In this document: one piece after another, positions 7,849 to 15,207 of the stretch
Numbering within the stretch: position 1 is the first letter of the stretch
How the letters are laid out: each line of letters opens with the position of its first letter
Made by a program: the position numbers and the translations under genes
Notes under the pieces: generated by a model
What the model was told of the DNA's origin: nothing
What the model saw: only the letters and a program-made list of their open reading frames with translations
Databases searched by the model: none
Assembly: GCA_964456185.1 (NCBI GenBank)
Contig: CAYVZZ010000051.1
Location: forward strand, 1-16,499
Source: CAYVZZ01 sp964456185
Lineage (GTDB): Bacteria > Pseudomonadota > Gammaproteobacteria > Pseudomonadales > Alcanivoracaceae
Reading direction: 5' to 3'
Length of the DNA stretch: 16,499 nucleotides

Positions 7849-10800
7849 ATGCAGTGGTTTAATAATCTGACCATTCGACAAAAGATGTACGCAGTTGCCT
7901 TGCCTGCGGCCATCATATTCTTGGCATATCTCGGTTATGCCTTTTACCTATCCCAACTGACGCCGCTCCAGCTGGCAGTTGGTCTTATCTGTATTGCGGC
8001 TTTGTTAGGCGTGGTTGGCTTGTCGGCCACTTCAATGAAGCGACCGTTAGACTATGCAGTCGATGTGGCCAACTCCATTGGTGAGGGAAACTGGGGTCAA
8101 GAGATACGCACGGGGCGGCGCGACGAAGCGGGTCAGCTATTATCGGCCATTGATCGGTTGAGCCGCATCTTGGCTGAAAAGGCAGAAGAAGATGACCGGC
8201 GCGAACATGCGGCCAAGTTGCTGGCCGAACTCAATAATCAGCTGCGTGGCGAGTTGGATGTCAGGCAGCTCGGTAGCAACTTGCTGGGTTATCTGGTGCC
8301 GTCACTCAGTGCACAGCTTGGTGCCTTCTATACCTTTAATGAAGAAGAGAAGAAACTTGAGCTGTCTAGCTCTTACGGTCTTAATCAGCGTAAACATCTA
8401 GGTAATGTCTTTGCACTGGGTGAGTCAATCGTCGGTCAGTGTGCACTAGAAAAGCAGCAGATTCTTTTAACCGATGTGCCGGATGATTATTTGGCGGTGC
8501 AGTCGGCCACCGGTACAGCGAAACCAGCCACCGTTATCGTTACGCCTATATTGCATGAGGATGAATTGCAGGGGGTGCTTGAGTTGGCGGCATTTCGCCA
8601 ATTTGATTCCCATGATATGGCCATTTTGAGCAAGGGCGTTGATGCCATTGCCATCGCGGTACAAACAGCGCGTAACCGAGTGCGCTTGCGAGCGATGCTG
8701 CAACAAACACAAGATCAGGCCAGTGAGCTAGAGCGTCAAAAGGAAGAGATGCGTAGCGTCAATGATGATTTGGAGCAGCAGGCCATGGAACTCAGCCTGT
8801 CGGAATCCAAGCTGCAAGAACAGCAAGAAGAGCTGCGCGCGACCAATGAAGAGCTTGAATCACAAACTCAGGCATTAAAGGCCTCTGAGGAGAGCCTTCA
8901 GGCGCAACAGGAAGAATTACGGGTTACCAACGAAGAGCTTGAGTCTCAAGCGAACATGTTGGCTGAGCAGAAAAAGGAGCTTAGCGACAAAAATGCAGAG
9001 TTGGAAAAACTGCATGATGACTTATCCGACAAGCTTCGCGAGTTGGAGCTATCAAGTAAGTATAAGTCGCAGTTTCTCTCAACGATGAGCCACGAACTGC
9101 GCACCCCGCTCAATTCGATTCTCATATTATCCAACTCACTCAGCAGCAATAAGCAGGGCACGCTCACCGATAAACAGGTTGAGCATGCGCAGGTGATTCA
9201 TTCTGCCGGCAGTGATTTGCTTGCCTTGATTAATGACATTCTTGATATTTCGAAAATCGAAGAAGGCAAGATGGATGTCGTTATTGATACCATTAAACCG
9301 AGTGATTTCAGCGAGGCATTTCAGCGTAGTTTTGCCCATATGGCTGAAGAAAAAGGCATCAAATTTGACGTTGAGCTGGGCGATGATTTGCCTGATTGCA
9401 TTTACACCGACCAGCACCGTGTTGAACAAATCATTAAGAACTTGTTTTCCAATGCCCTGAAGTTTACCGATGAGGGGAGTGTGACCTTTTCTATCACGCG
9501 TCCTGAAGAAGGTGAAATGCTGCCTGTTCGTGACCTTACCGCGACAGGCACCGTAAAACTGGCGATACGCGATACAGGTGTTGGCATACCGGAAGATAAA
9601 CAGCGGCTTGTATTTGAAGCCTTTCAGCAAGNNNNNNNNNNGTATGGCGGCACCGGTCTGGGGCTGACTATTTCTCGTGAGCTGGCGCGCCTGCTGAACG
9701 GTGAGATTGGGCTGTATAGTGAGGGCGAGGGCAAAGGCACTACCTTTACGCTTTACTTGCCAATTGGTCATGAGGCCAGCGTTGAGTCGGGCATTGATGA
9801 TGGGGGCGCGGCATCCGTACCGCCTTCGGCAAGTCAGTCATCAGCTTCTGTGACGCCCGAGGAAAATAAAACGCTCAGCGAGTTTCAGGTGCAAGAAAAA
9901 GACGTGCTGATCATCGAAGATGACACGACTTTCGCCCAAGTGCTGGTTGATCTGGCCGCCGACTATGGCCTGGAAGGGCATGTTTGTGAAGATGGTGAAA
10001 GTGGGCTTGAATATGCTACCCAACATCGCCCTAGTGCCATTATTTTGGATATTGGCTTGCCGGGCATAGATGGCTGGGATGTCATGGAACGGCTCAAGGC
10101 ACATCCCCAGACCAAAGATATTCCTGTGCATTTCTTATCCGGAGCCGGCAAGGAAGAGCGTGGTAAAGCCATGTCGCTTGGCGCTATTGATTTTCTGACT
10201 AAGCCGGTCAGTGAGGAAGAATTGTCAGCAGCCTTTGACAAAATCGAAGCCTCGGCGGCTGATAACGTACGTCATTTGCTGGTAGTAGAAGATAGCGAAA
10301 TACAACACCAGGGCATCAAAGCGCTCTTTGATGAAAAAGGTGTTGAGATTCACCCTGCCAAAAGTGGTGAAGAGGCGCTCGCACTTCTTCGGAAGCAGGC
10401 ATTTGATTGCATCATCCTGGATCTGTCATTACCGGATATGAGCGGTGAAGATTTGTTGAAAGCACTGCAAGATGATGAAAACCATCGAACGATTCCGGTA
10501 ATTGTCTATACCGGTCGAGACATGGGGCGTGAAGAAGAAGCCAGACTCCGTAAGTATGCAGACCGCATTATCCTAAAAACTGAGCGATCTTCCGAACGGC
10601 TGCTCAACGAGGCGTCGTTATTCTTGCATTGGCTAGAATCCACTTTGCCGGCGAGCAAACAGGTTAGCCCCAACCTGATTGCCCATCGCGATGGCATATT
10701 TGAGGACAAAAAACTGCTCTTGGTCGATGATGACATGCGTAATATTTACGCCTTGTCAGCGGAGCTGGAAGAGCTTGGGTTTGACATCACCCTGGCCAAT

Positions 10801-11073
10801 AATGGAAGGGAAGCGCTGGAGGTGCTTTCAGACACGCCGGATATTGATCTTGTTTTAATGGATATCATGATGCCGGAAATGGACGGTTACGAAGCCATGC
10901 AGCACATCCGCGAACAGGCTCAATTTACCGATTTGCCTATTCTCGCGTTGACTGCAAAAGCGATGAAAGAGGACAGAAGTAAGTGCATCGAAGCGGGAGC
11001 CAATGATTACTGCTCCAAGCCCATCGACATGGATAAACTCGTGTCACTGCTACGGGTTTGGTTGCAACGATGA
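7849..11073 (+). CDS. Membrane hybrid sensor histidine kinase, HAMP-GAF-coil-HK with three receivers
   Basis: The product is a large phosphorelay kinase of 1074 residues as read. Two membrane helices (about 13-34 and 41-61) are joined by a periplasmic loop of only a few residues, so sensing is probably cytoplasmic or in the membrane. A HAMP-like segment (62-115) and a GAF domain (about 125-275) lead into a coiled coil (276-405). HisKA has H415 in MSHELRTP. The ATPase has the N box at N535, G1 as DTGVGI (575-580) and G2 as GTGLGL (601-606). Receiver 1 has D734 and K785, receiver 2 has D858 and K910, and receiver 3 has D1005 and K1057. Receiver 2 has KT where KP is usual. No Hpt domain is visible. 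Ten Ns interrupt the conserved stretch after FEAFQQ. TGAGGAG supports the ATG. The stop overlaps the cheR ATG. Confidence 0.93.
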   Translation: MQWFNNLTIRQKMYAVALPAAIIFLAYLGYAFYLSQLTPLQLAVGLICIAALLGVVGLSATSMKRPLDYAVDVANSIGEGNWGQEIRTGRRDEAGQLLSAIDRLSRILAEKAEEDDRREHAAKLLAELNNQLRGELDVRQLGSNLLGYLVPSLSAQLGAFYTFNEEEKKLELSSSYGLNQRKHLGNVFALGESIVGQCALEKQQILLTDVPDDYLAVQSATGTAKPATVIVTPILHEDELQGVLELAAFRQFDSHDMAILSKGVDAIAIAVQTARNRVRLRAMLQQTQDQASELERQKEEMRSVNDDLEQQAMELSLSESKLQEQQEELRATNEELESQTQALKASEESLQAQQEELRVTNEELESQANMLAEQKKELSDKNAELEKLHDDLSDKLRELELSSKYKSQFLSTMSHELRTPLNSILILSNSLSSNKQGTLTDKQVEHAQVIHSAGSDLLALINDILDISKIEEGKMDVVIDTIKPSDFSEAFQRSFAHMAEEKGIKFDVELGDDLPDCIYTDQHRVEQIIKNLFSNALKFTDEGSVTFSITRPEEGEMLPVRDLTATGTVKLAIRDTGVGIPEDKQRLVFEAFQQXXXXYGGTGLGLTISRELARLLNGEIGLYSEGEGKGTTFTLYLPIGHEASVESGIDDGGAASVPPSASQSSASVTPEENKTLSEFQVQEKDVLIIEDDTTFAQVLVDLAADYGLEGHVCEDGESGLEYATQHRPSAIILDIGLPGIDGWDVMERLKAHPQTKDIPVHFLSGAGKEERGKAMSLGAIDFLTKPVSEEELSAAFDKIEASAADNVRHLLVVEDSEIQHQGIKALFDEKGVEIHPAKSGEEALALLRKQAFDCIILDLSLPDMSGEDLLKALQDDENHRTIPVIVYTGRDMGREEEARLRKYADRIILKTERSSERLLNEASLFLHWLESTLPASKQVSPNLIAHRDGIFEDKKLLLVDDDMRNIYALSAELEELGFDITLANNGREALEVLSDTPDIDLVLMDIMMPEMDGYEAMQHIREQAQFTDLPILALTAKAMKEDRSKCIEAGANDYCSKPIDMDKLVSLLRVWLQR
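8821..8949 (+). repeat. 28-residue tandem repeat in the kinase coiled coil
   Basis: The segment QQEELRxTNEELESQ occurs twice, at kinase residues 325-339 and 353-367, a period of 28 residues (84 bases, four heptads). Glutamate pairs fall at 327/328, 334/335, 347/348, 355/356 and 362/363, mostly seven residues apart. The two DNA copies differ at many synonymous positions, so the repeat is maintained at the protein level and is not a recent duplication. Similar EELxxTNEELE heptads are known from large proteins that fuse CheB, CheR and PAS domains. Confidence 0.85.
9632..9641. other. Assembly gap of ten Ns inside the kinase gene
   Basis: The gap falls between FEAFQQ and YGGTGLGL in the ATP lid. 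Hybrid kinases of this type usually have eight residues here (such as ADGTTSRK), whereas the gapped sequence leaves room for four. The flanking g on each side fits a GCN alanine codon and a lysine AAG codon. The gap is therefore probably 22 bases, not 10, the frame is preserved by chance, and the true protein would be about 1078 residues. Confidence 0.85.
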
Positions 11074-11930
11074 AAGTGCCAACGCAACCGGTTAGTGATG
11101 CGGATGTCGAGCGTGAAGACATCGAAATTGATCTGTTGCTGGAAGCCATTTATCAAATGTATGGCTATGATTTTCGGTCATACACTAAGGCGTCCATTCG
11201 TCGACGCATTATGCACCGACTGTCACTATCGCACCTGCCGACCATCACACAGATGACTGATCGTGTACTACACGATCGGGCATTCTTTGCCTCGCTGCTG
11301 AATGATCTCACCGTGAACGTAACCGAAATGTATCGAGATCCTGATTTTTATCTCACATTTCGGCGCGAAATTGTGCCAATGCTGAAGACTTACCCCTTTA
11401 TTAAAATATGGCATGCCGGCTGCGCGACGGGTGAGGAAATATACAGCATGGCGATTTTGCTGCATGAAGAAGGCCTCTACGAACGCAGCATGCTATATGC
11501 CACCGATATTGACCAAAGTGTGCTTTCGCAAGCACGTAAGGCCATTTATCCCGTTGATGTCATGCGGCAATATAGCGAAAATTACAGCCAGGCGGGTGGT
11601 AGGGCAAGCCTGTCCGATTATTACACGGCGCGCTATGACAATGTCATTTTAGACCAGAAATTGAAACGCAATATCGTCTTTGCGGATCATGATTTGGCGA
11701 CTGATCAGGTGTTCGGAGAAATGAATGTCATTGTCTGCCGTAACGTCTTGATATATTTTGATAGAACCTTGCAGCAAAAGGTGTTCAAACTGTTTCACAA
11801 TAGCTTGGACATGGGGGGCATTTTATGTCTCGGCAGCAAAGAAAGCCTGCGGTTTTCAGGCTGTGAGTCGGCTTTTGAGCCAATCGACGCCAGCGTTAAT
11901 ATCTATCAAAAGCGTCAGCTGATGTCATAG
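11070..11930 (+). CDS. cheR: CheR-type protein-glutamate methyltransferase
   Basis: The 286-residue protein has the two-part CheR layout: an N-terminal helical domain (about 20-85, with YGYDFRSYTKASIRRRI) and a SAM-dependent methyltransferase domain. The SAM motif is IWHAGCATGEE at 113-123, TEMYRD (85-90) is the usual joint motif, D146 in YATDID should contact the SAM ribose, and VCRNVLIYFD (222-231) and GGILCLGSKESL close the fold. GEEI replaces the more usual GEEP. The ATG at 11070 overlaps the kinase stop as ATGA; a TTG at 11058 in the same frame would only add four residues and was rejected. CheR methylates glutamates, classically in chemoreceptors using S-adenosylmethionine. No receptor is encoded in the window, so its substrate is unknown. 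The tetrapeptide-tethering beta subdomain was not assessed. Confidence 0.93.
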   Translation: MKVPTQPVSDADVEREDIEIDLLLEAIYQMYGYDFRSYTKASIRRRIMHRLSLSHLPTITQMTDRVLHDRAFFASLLNDLTVNVTEMYRDPDFYLTFRREIVPMLKTYPFIKIWHAGCATGEEIYSMAILLHEEGLYERSMLYATDIDQSVLSQARKAIYPVDVMRQYSENYSQAGGRASLSDYYTARYDNVILDQKLKRNIVFADHDLATDQVFGEMNVIVCRNVLIYFDRTLQQKVFKLFHNSLDMGGILCLGSKESLRFSGCESAFEPIDASVNIYQKRQLMS

Positions 11931-11943
11931 CAGGAGTATCGCC

Positions 11944-12522
11944 ATGGCTACCGCCAACGTATCGAAAGTGGTTGTGATGGGGGCGTCCTGGGGTGGCATA
12001 GCAGCATTTGGACAAATATTGTCGGCTTTGCCGAGTAATTTTCCGGCTGCTATTCTTCTGGTGCAGCACCAGCGCCCGGACAGCGGTAACCGACTGGCGA
12101 CACTGTTGCAGCGAAAAACAGCAATGCCGGTGGGTATTCCGGCAGAAAAAGAAGAGATAAAATCGGGCCACATTTATGTGGCAGCGCCTGGTTACCATAT
12201 GTTGACGGAGAAGGGCGGCGAAATAAGCTACGCTTTAACGCCACCGGTGCATTTTTCTCGCCCTGCTATTGATGAGCTGTTTTTTTCTGCTGGGTATGCC
12301 TTTGGGGAGCGTTTGATTGGTGTATTGCTGACCGGGGCAAACGAAGATGGCGCTGCAGGTTTGGCGTATATTCGGCGGCGCGGCGGTTTTACGATGGCGC
12401 AAGACCCGGCAACAGCAGAGGCGGCCGCCATGCCGCAAGCTGCTATCGACCTGCAAGCCGTCATGCAAGTAGCGGCTTTGGATGATATACAACGCATATT
12501 GATTAAAAAGGTAACTGGGTAA
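11944..12522 (+). CDS. cheB: Stand-alone CheB methylesterase domain
   Basis: The 192-residue protein is only the catalytic domain of CheB, the hydrolase that removes methyl esters placed by CheR and can deamidate glutamines. The catalytic triad can be assigned by family alignment: S15 in GASWGG, H42 in LVQHQ and D135 in LTGANEDGAAGL. TMAQDPATAEAAAMPQAA near the end is the CheB signature. The receiver domain that activates classical CheB is missing, so activity must be constitutive or controlled by a partner such as one of the kinase receivers. It starts 13 bases after cheR, with AGGAG seven bases before the ATG. Fusion to neighbours is not seen and the frame is clean. Confidence 0.93.
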   Translation: MATANVSKVVVMGASWGGIAAFGQILSALPSNFPAAILLVQHQRPDSGNRLATLLQRKTAMPVGIPAEKEEIKSGHIYVAAPGYHMLTEKGGEISYALTPPVHFSRPAIDELFFSAGYAFGERLIGVLLTGANEDGAAGLAYIRRRGGFTMAQDPATAEAAAMPQAAIDLQAVMQVAALDDIQRILIKKVTG

Positions 12523-12526
12523 CTGA

Positions 12527-13669
12527 ATGAGTAAGCAAAAACTGCTTTTGGTCGATGATCACAAGGAAAACTTGGTGGCGTTAGAGGCTATTCTTGATGC
12601 GCCCAATCGTGAGTTATTGATGGCAACAAGCGGCAATGATGCCCTGTCACTGGCATTAAAAAATGATCTGTCACTGATTCTGCTTGATGTGCAAATGCCT
12701 GAAATGGACGGCTTCGAGGTGGCAGACCTTCTCCACCGCAACAGACGTACTTGCAATATCCCCATCATTTTTGTCACTGCCATTTCAAAAGAAGACAAGT
12801 ACGTTTTTAAAGGGTATGAAAGCGGTGCCGTTGACTATCTATTCAAGCCGCTAAATGAAACCATTTTGGCCAGCAAGGTGTCTGTTTTTCTTGAGCTGGA
12901 TGCGCAAAAGCGCCGCTTGCGTCAGGCCGTGGTGCAAATGAAGCGTCTTAAAGATGAAAATGAACGATTATTGCAAGCCTTAGGTGAGGCCGTGATCGGC
13001 ATTGATGCAAAGGGCACCATTACCTTTGGCAACGACATGGCTGCAGCGTTTTTGGCTGTCAAGAAGGAGGCATTGGTTGGCAAAGCATTTGATGAGTTAT
13101 TTTTCCGCGATCAAGACGGTAATGTGATCTGGAATTGGCAGCAGTCGCCGTTAGTGGCCAGCTGTAAAAAAGGCCAACGTTGGCAGAACACCAATGAGCG
13201 TCTGTACGCTGCAGTGGAAGGTACAGACAAGCCTTTGGTTTTAAGTGCCAGCCCGTTATCTGATGATGAGTTCACGGGCGTTGTTGTTACCTTCCGCGAA
13301 GCCGATATGGGAACCCATCATTATTCCGCAGTGGACCCGAAAGCAGCACGAGAGCATCCCCGACGTAAAATGTTCAAAGAAATGGTGTTGTTCGATAAAT
13401 ATACCGGTGGAAACGTGGGTAAATTGCTCGATATCAGTTTGGGCGGCTACAAAATGTACAGTCGCGAGCCGGTTGAAGAAGGGCAGAAGTTGGCACTTTG
13501 TCTGGTGCTGCCCAGTCAAATTAATGGCGTGAGCACCATGACATTTGATTCCAGTGTGCAATGGGTTCAGGAAGATGACAACAGCGGAAAATATTACGTT
13601 GGCTGTCAATTTATCAAGCTGAACGATTATAATGAGCAGATCGTTAGCACCTTAATGGAGATGGGATAA
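12527..13669 (+). CDS. Response regulator with PAS and PilZ output domains
   Basis: The 380-residue protein begins with a full receiver: D10 and D11, phospho-acceptor D54 in LLDVQMPEMDG, T84 and K107 in FKPLN. A short helical linker (about 122-150) leads to a PAS-like domain (about 150-260, with GEAVIGIDAKGTITFGND). A PilZ domain follows at about 276-375. Its second c-di-GMP motif is intact, DISLGG (D302, S304, G307), but the first, normally RxxxR, reads RRKMFK, with K284 at the place of the second arginine. Binding of c-di-GMP is therefore possible but not assured. No DNA-binding domain is present, so output is probably by protein contact. It starts 4 bases after cheB and stops one base before gspE. 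It is likely the phosphorylation target of the upstream kinase. Confidence 0.88.
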   Translation: MSKQKLLLVDDHKENLVALEAILDAPNRELLMATSGNDALSLALKNDLSLILLDVQMPEMDGFEVADLLHRNRRTCNIPIIFVTAISKEDKYVFKGYESGAVDYLFKPLNETILASKVSVFLELDAQKRRLRQAVVQMKRLKDENERLLQALGEAVIGIDAKGTITFGNDMAAAFLAVKKEALVGKAFDELFFRDQDGNVIWNWQQSPLVASCKKGQRWQNTNERLYAAVEGTDKPLVLSASPLSDDEFTGVVVTFREADMGTHHYSAVDPKAAREHPRRKMFKEMVLFDKYTGGNVGKLLDISLGGYKMYSREPVEEGQKLALCLVLPSQINGVSTMTFDSSVQWVQEDDNSGKYYVGCQFIKLNDYNEQIVSTLMEMG

Positions 13670-13670
13670 C

Positions 13671-15173
13671 ATGGCCGAGGCAGCAGACAAGGATGCCCCG
13701 AACGAGCCGGAATTGCTCGTATTGCCATATGGCTTTGCCAACCGGAATGGCGTATTGCTGTTTGAAAAGGACGGCCAGCAAACTTTAGCCTGTCGGGATC
13801 AGCTCGATTTGGCGATTGTTGGCGAAGTGCGCCGTTGGCTAGGCTATCTGCCTGCCGTAGAAGTGCTCGATAGTGACGCTTTCAATAGCCGCATGGCACT
13901 TGTTTATGAGCAACAGCGCGGCGCTGCGGCGGTGGCCGCCGATGACATGGGCGATCTCGATTTAGCCAGTTTGGCCGATTCTGTGCCTGAAACCGAAGAC
14001 CTGCTTGAGCAGGAAGACGACGCCCCTATCGTTCGCCTGATCAACGCATTGCTGCAAGAAGCCATTCGTGAAGACGCTTCTGATATTCATATCGAAACCT
14101 TTGAAAAACGTTTGACTGTGCGGCTGCGCATTGATGGTGTGCTGCGTGAGGTGTTATCGCCAAATCGTGCCCTTGCGCCTTTATTGGTTTCGCGCATCAA
14201 AGTAATGGCCAGTTTGGATATTGCCGAAAAGCGTGTCCCTCAAGATGGTCGTATTTCGCTGCGTATTGGTAGTCGTGATGTGGACGTGCGGGTTTCAACC
14301 ATGCCATCTAGCAATGGCGAGCGTGTCGTATTGCGTTTGTTGGATAAGCAAGCGGGGCGCCTGCAACTCACTCATCTAGGCATGGGCGAGGTTAGCTATG
14401 AACGCATGAAAGGCATGATTCAAAAGCCGCATGGCATTATTTTGGTCACCGGCCCTACCGGTAGTGGCAAGTCCACCACGCTATATGCCGCTTTGTCTGA
14501 GCTAAATGATAGTTCGCGGAATATTCTTACGGTAGAAGACCCTATTGAATATCAACTAGATGGTATTGGGCAAACTCAAGTTAACACCAAGGTTGATATG
14601 ACCTTTGCACGCGGTCTACGTGCCATTTTGCGTCAAGACCCGGATGTGGTCATGATCGGTGAGATTCGTGATCTGGAAACGGCTGAAATTGCGGTGCAGG
14701 CCAGCTTGACCGGTCACTTGGTGCTCTCCACCTTGCACACCAATACAGCGGTGGGCGCCGTGACCCGCCTTCGTGACATGGGGATTGAGCCATTTCTTTT
14801 GTCATCTAGTTTGCTGGGCACTCTGGCACAGCGTTTGGTACGCGTGTTGTGCTCTCACTGCAAGGAAGCCTACTCACCCGACCAAAAAGAGTGCGATCTC
14901 ATGGGGCTAGATGCCAACAATGAGGTGACAATCTATCGGGCTAAAGGCTGTGACCAGTGTAACGAGCAAGGATATCGTGGCCGTACCGGCATTTACGAGC
15001 TGATTCCGGTTGATGAGCCAACACGCCGCATGATTCATGAACATGCGGGAGAGCAAGCTTTAACACAGCATGCCCGTTTGTCGACGCCAAGCATTCGAGA
15101 TGATGGCTGGCGCAAAGTGCTCGCAGGCGAGACCAGTGTCGAAGAAGTCTTACGTGTGACACGCGAAAATTGA
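13671..15173 (+). CDS. gspE: Type II secretion system ATPase GspE
   Basis: GspE powers pseudopilus assembly in the type II secretion machine from the cytoplasmic face. The 500-residue protein has a GspE-type N-terminal region (LPYGFANRNGVLL at 18-30). Walker A GPTGSGKSTT is at 261-270, an Asp-box region lies near 287-292 (TVEDPI), Walker B DPDVVMIGEIRD at 323-334 (E331 catalytic), and the His box STLHTNTA at 353-360. The zinc-binding cysteines are C394, C397, C427 and C430, a feature of GspE and related assembly ATPases. The MshEN c-di-GMP-binding motif of some relatives is not seen. The ATG follows the regulator stop by one base, with GGAG ten bases upstream inside that gene. The neighbours gspF and gspG favour T2SS over type IV pili. 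Confidence 0.95.
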   Translation: MAEAADKDAPNEPELLVLPYGFANRNGVLLFEKDGQQTLACRDQLDLAIVGEVRRWLGYLPAVEVLDSDAFNSRMALVYEQQRGAAAVAADDMGDLDLASLADSVPETEDLLEQEDDAPIVRLINALLQEAIREDASDIHIETFEKRLTVRLRIDGVLREVLSPNRALAPLLVSRIKVMASLDIAEKRVPQDGRISLRIGSRDVDVRVSTMPSSNGERVVLRLLDKQAGRLQLTHLGMGEVSYERMKGMIQKPHGIILVTGPTGSGKSTTLYAALSELNDSSRNILTVEDPIEYQLDGIGQTQVNTKVDMTFARGLRAILRQDPDVVMIGEIRDLETAEIAVQASLTGHLVLSTLHTNTAVGAVTRLRDMGIEPFLLSSSLLGTLAQRLVRVLCSHCKEAYSPDQKECDLMGLDANNEVTIYRAKGCDQCNEQGYRGRTGIYELIPVDEPTRRMIHEHAGEQALTQHARLSTPSIRDDGWRKVLAGETSVEEVLRVTREN

Positions 15174-15207
15174 TCTCCTCCCTTATATGATGACCCGGAA
15201 TTGATGT

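Noticed and set aside
9136..9771. 211-codon open frame on the minus strand inside the kinase gene
   Set aside because: It spans the N gap and lies opposite the conserved HisKA and ATPase domains, so it is a shadow.
11058..11069. TTG start adding four residues to CheR
   Set aside because: The ATG at 11070 forms a classic ATGA overlap with the kinase stop.
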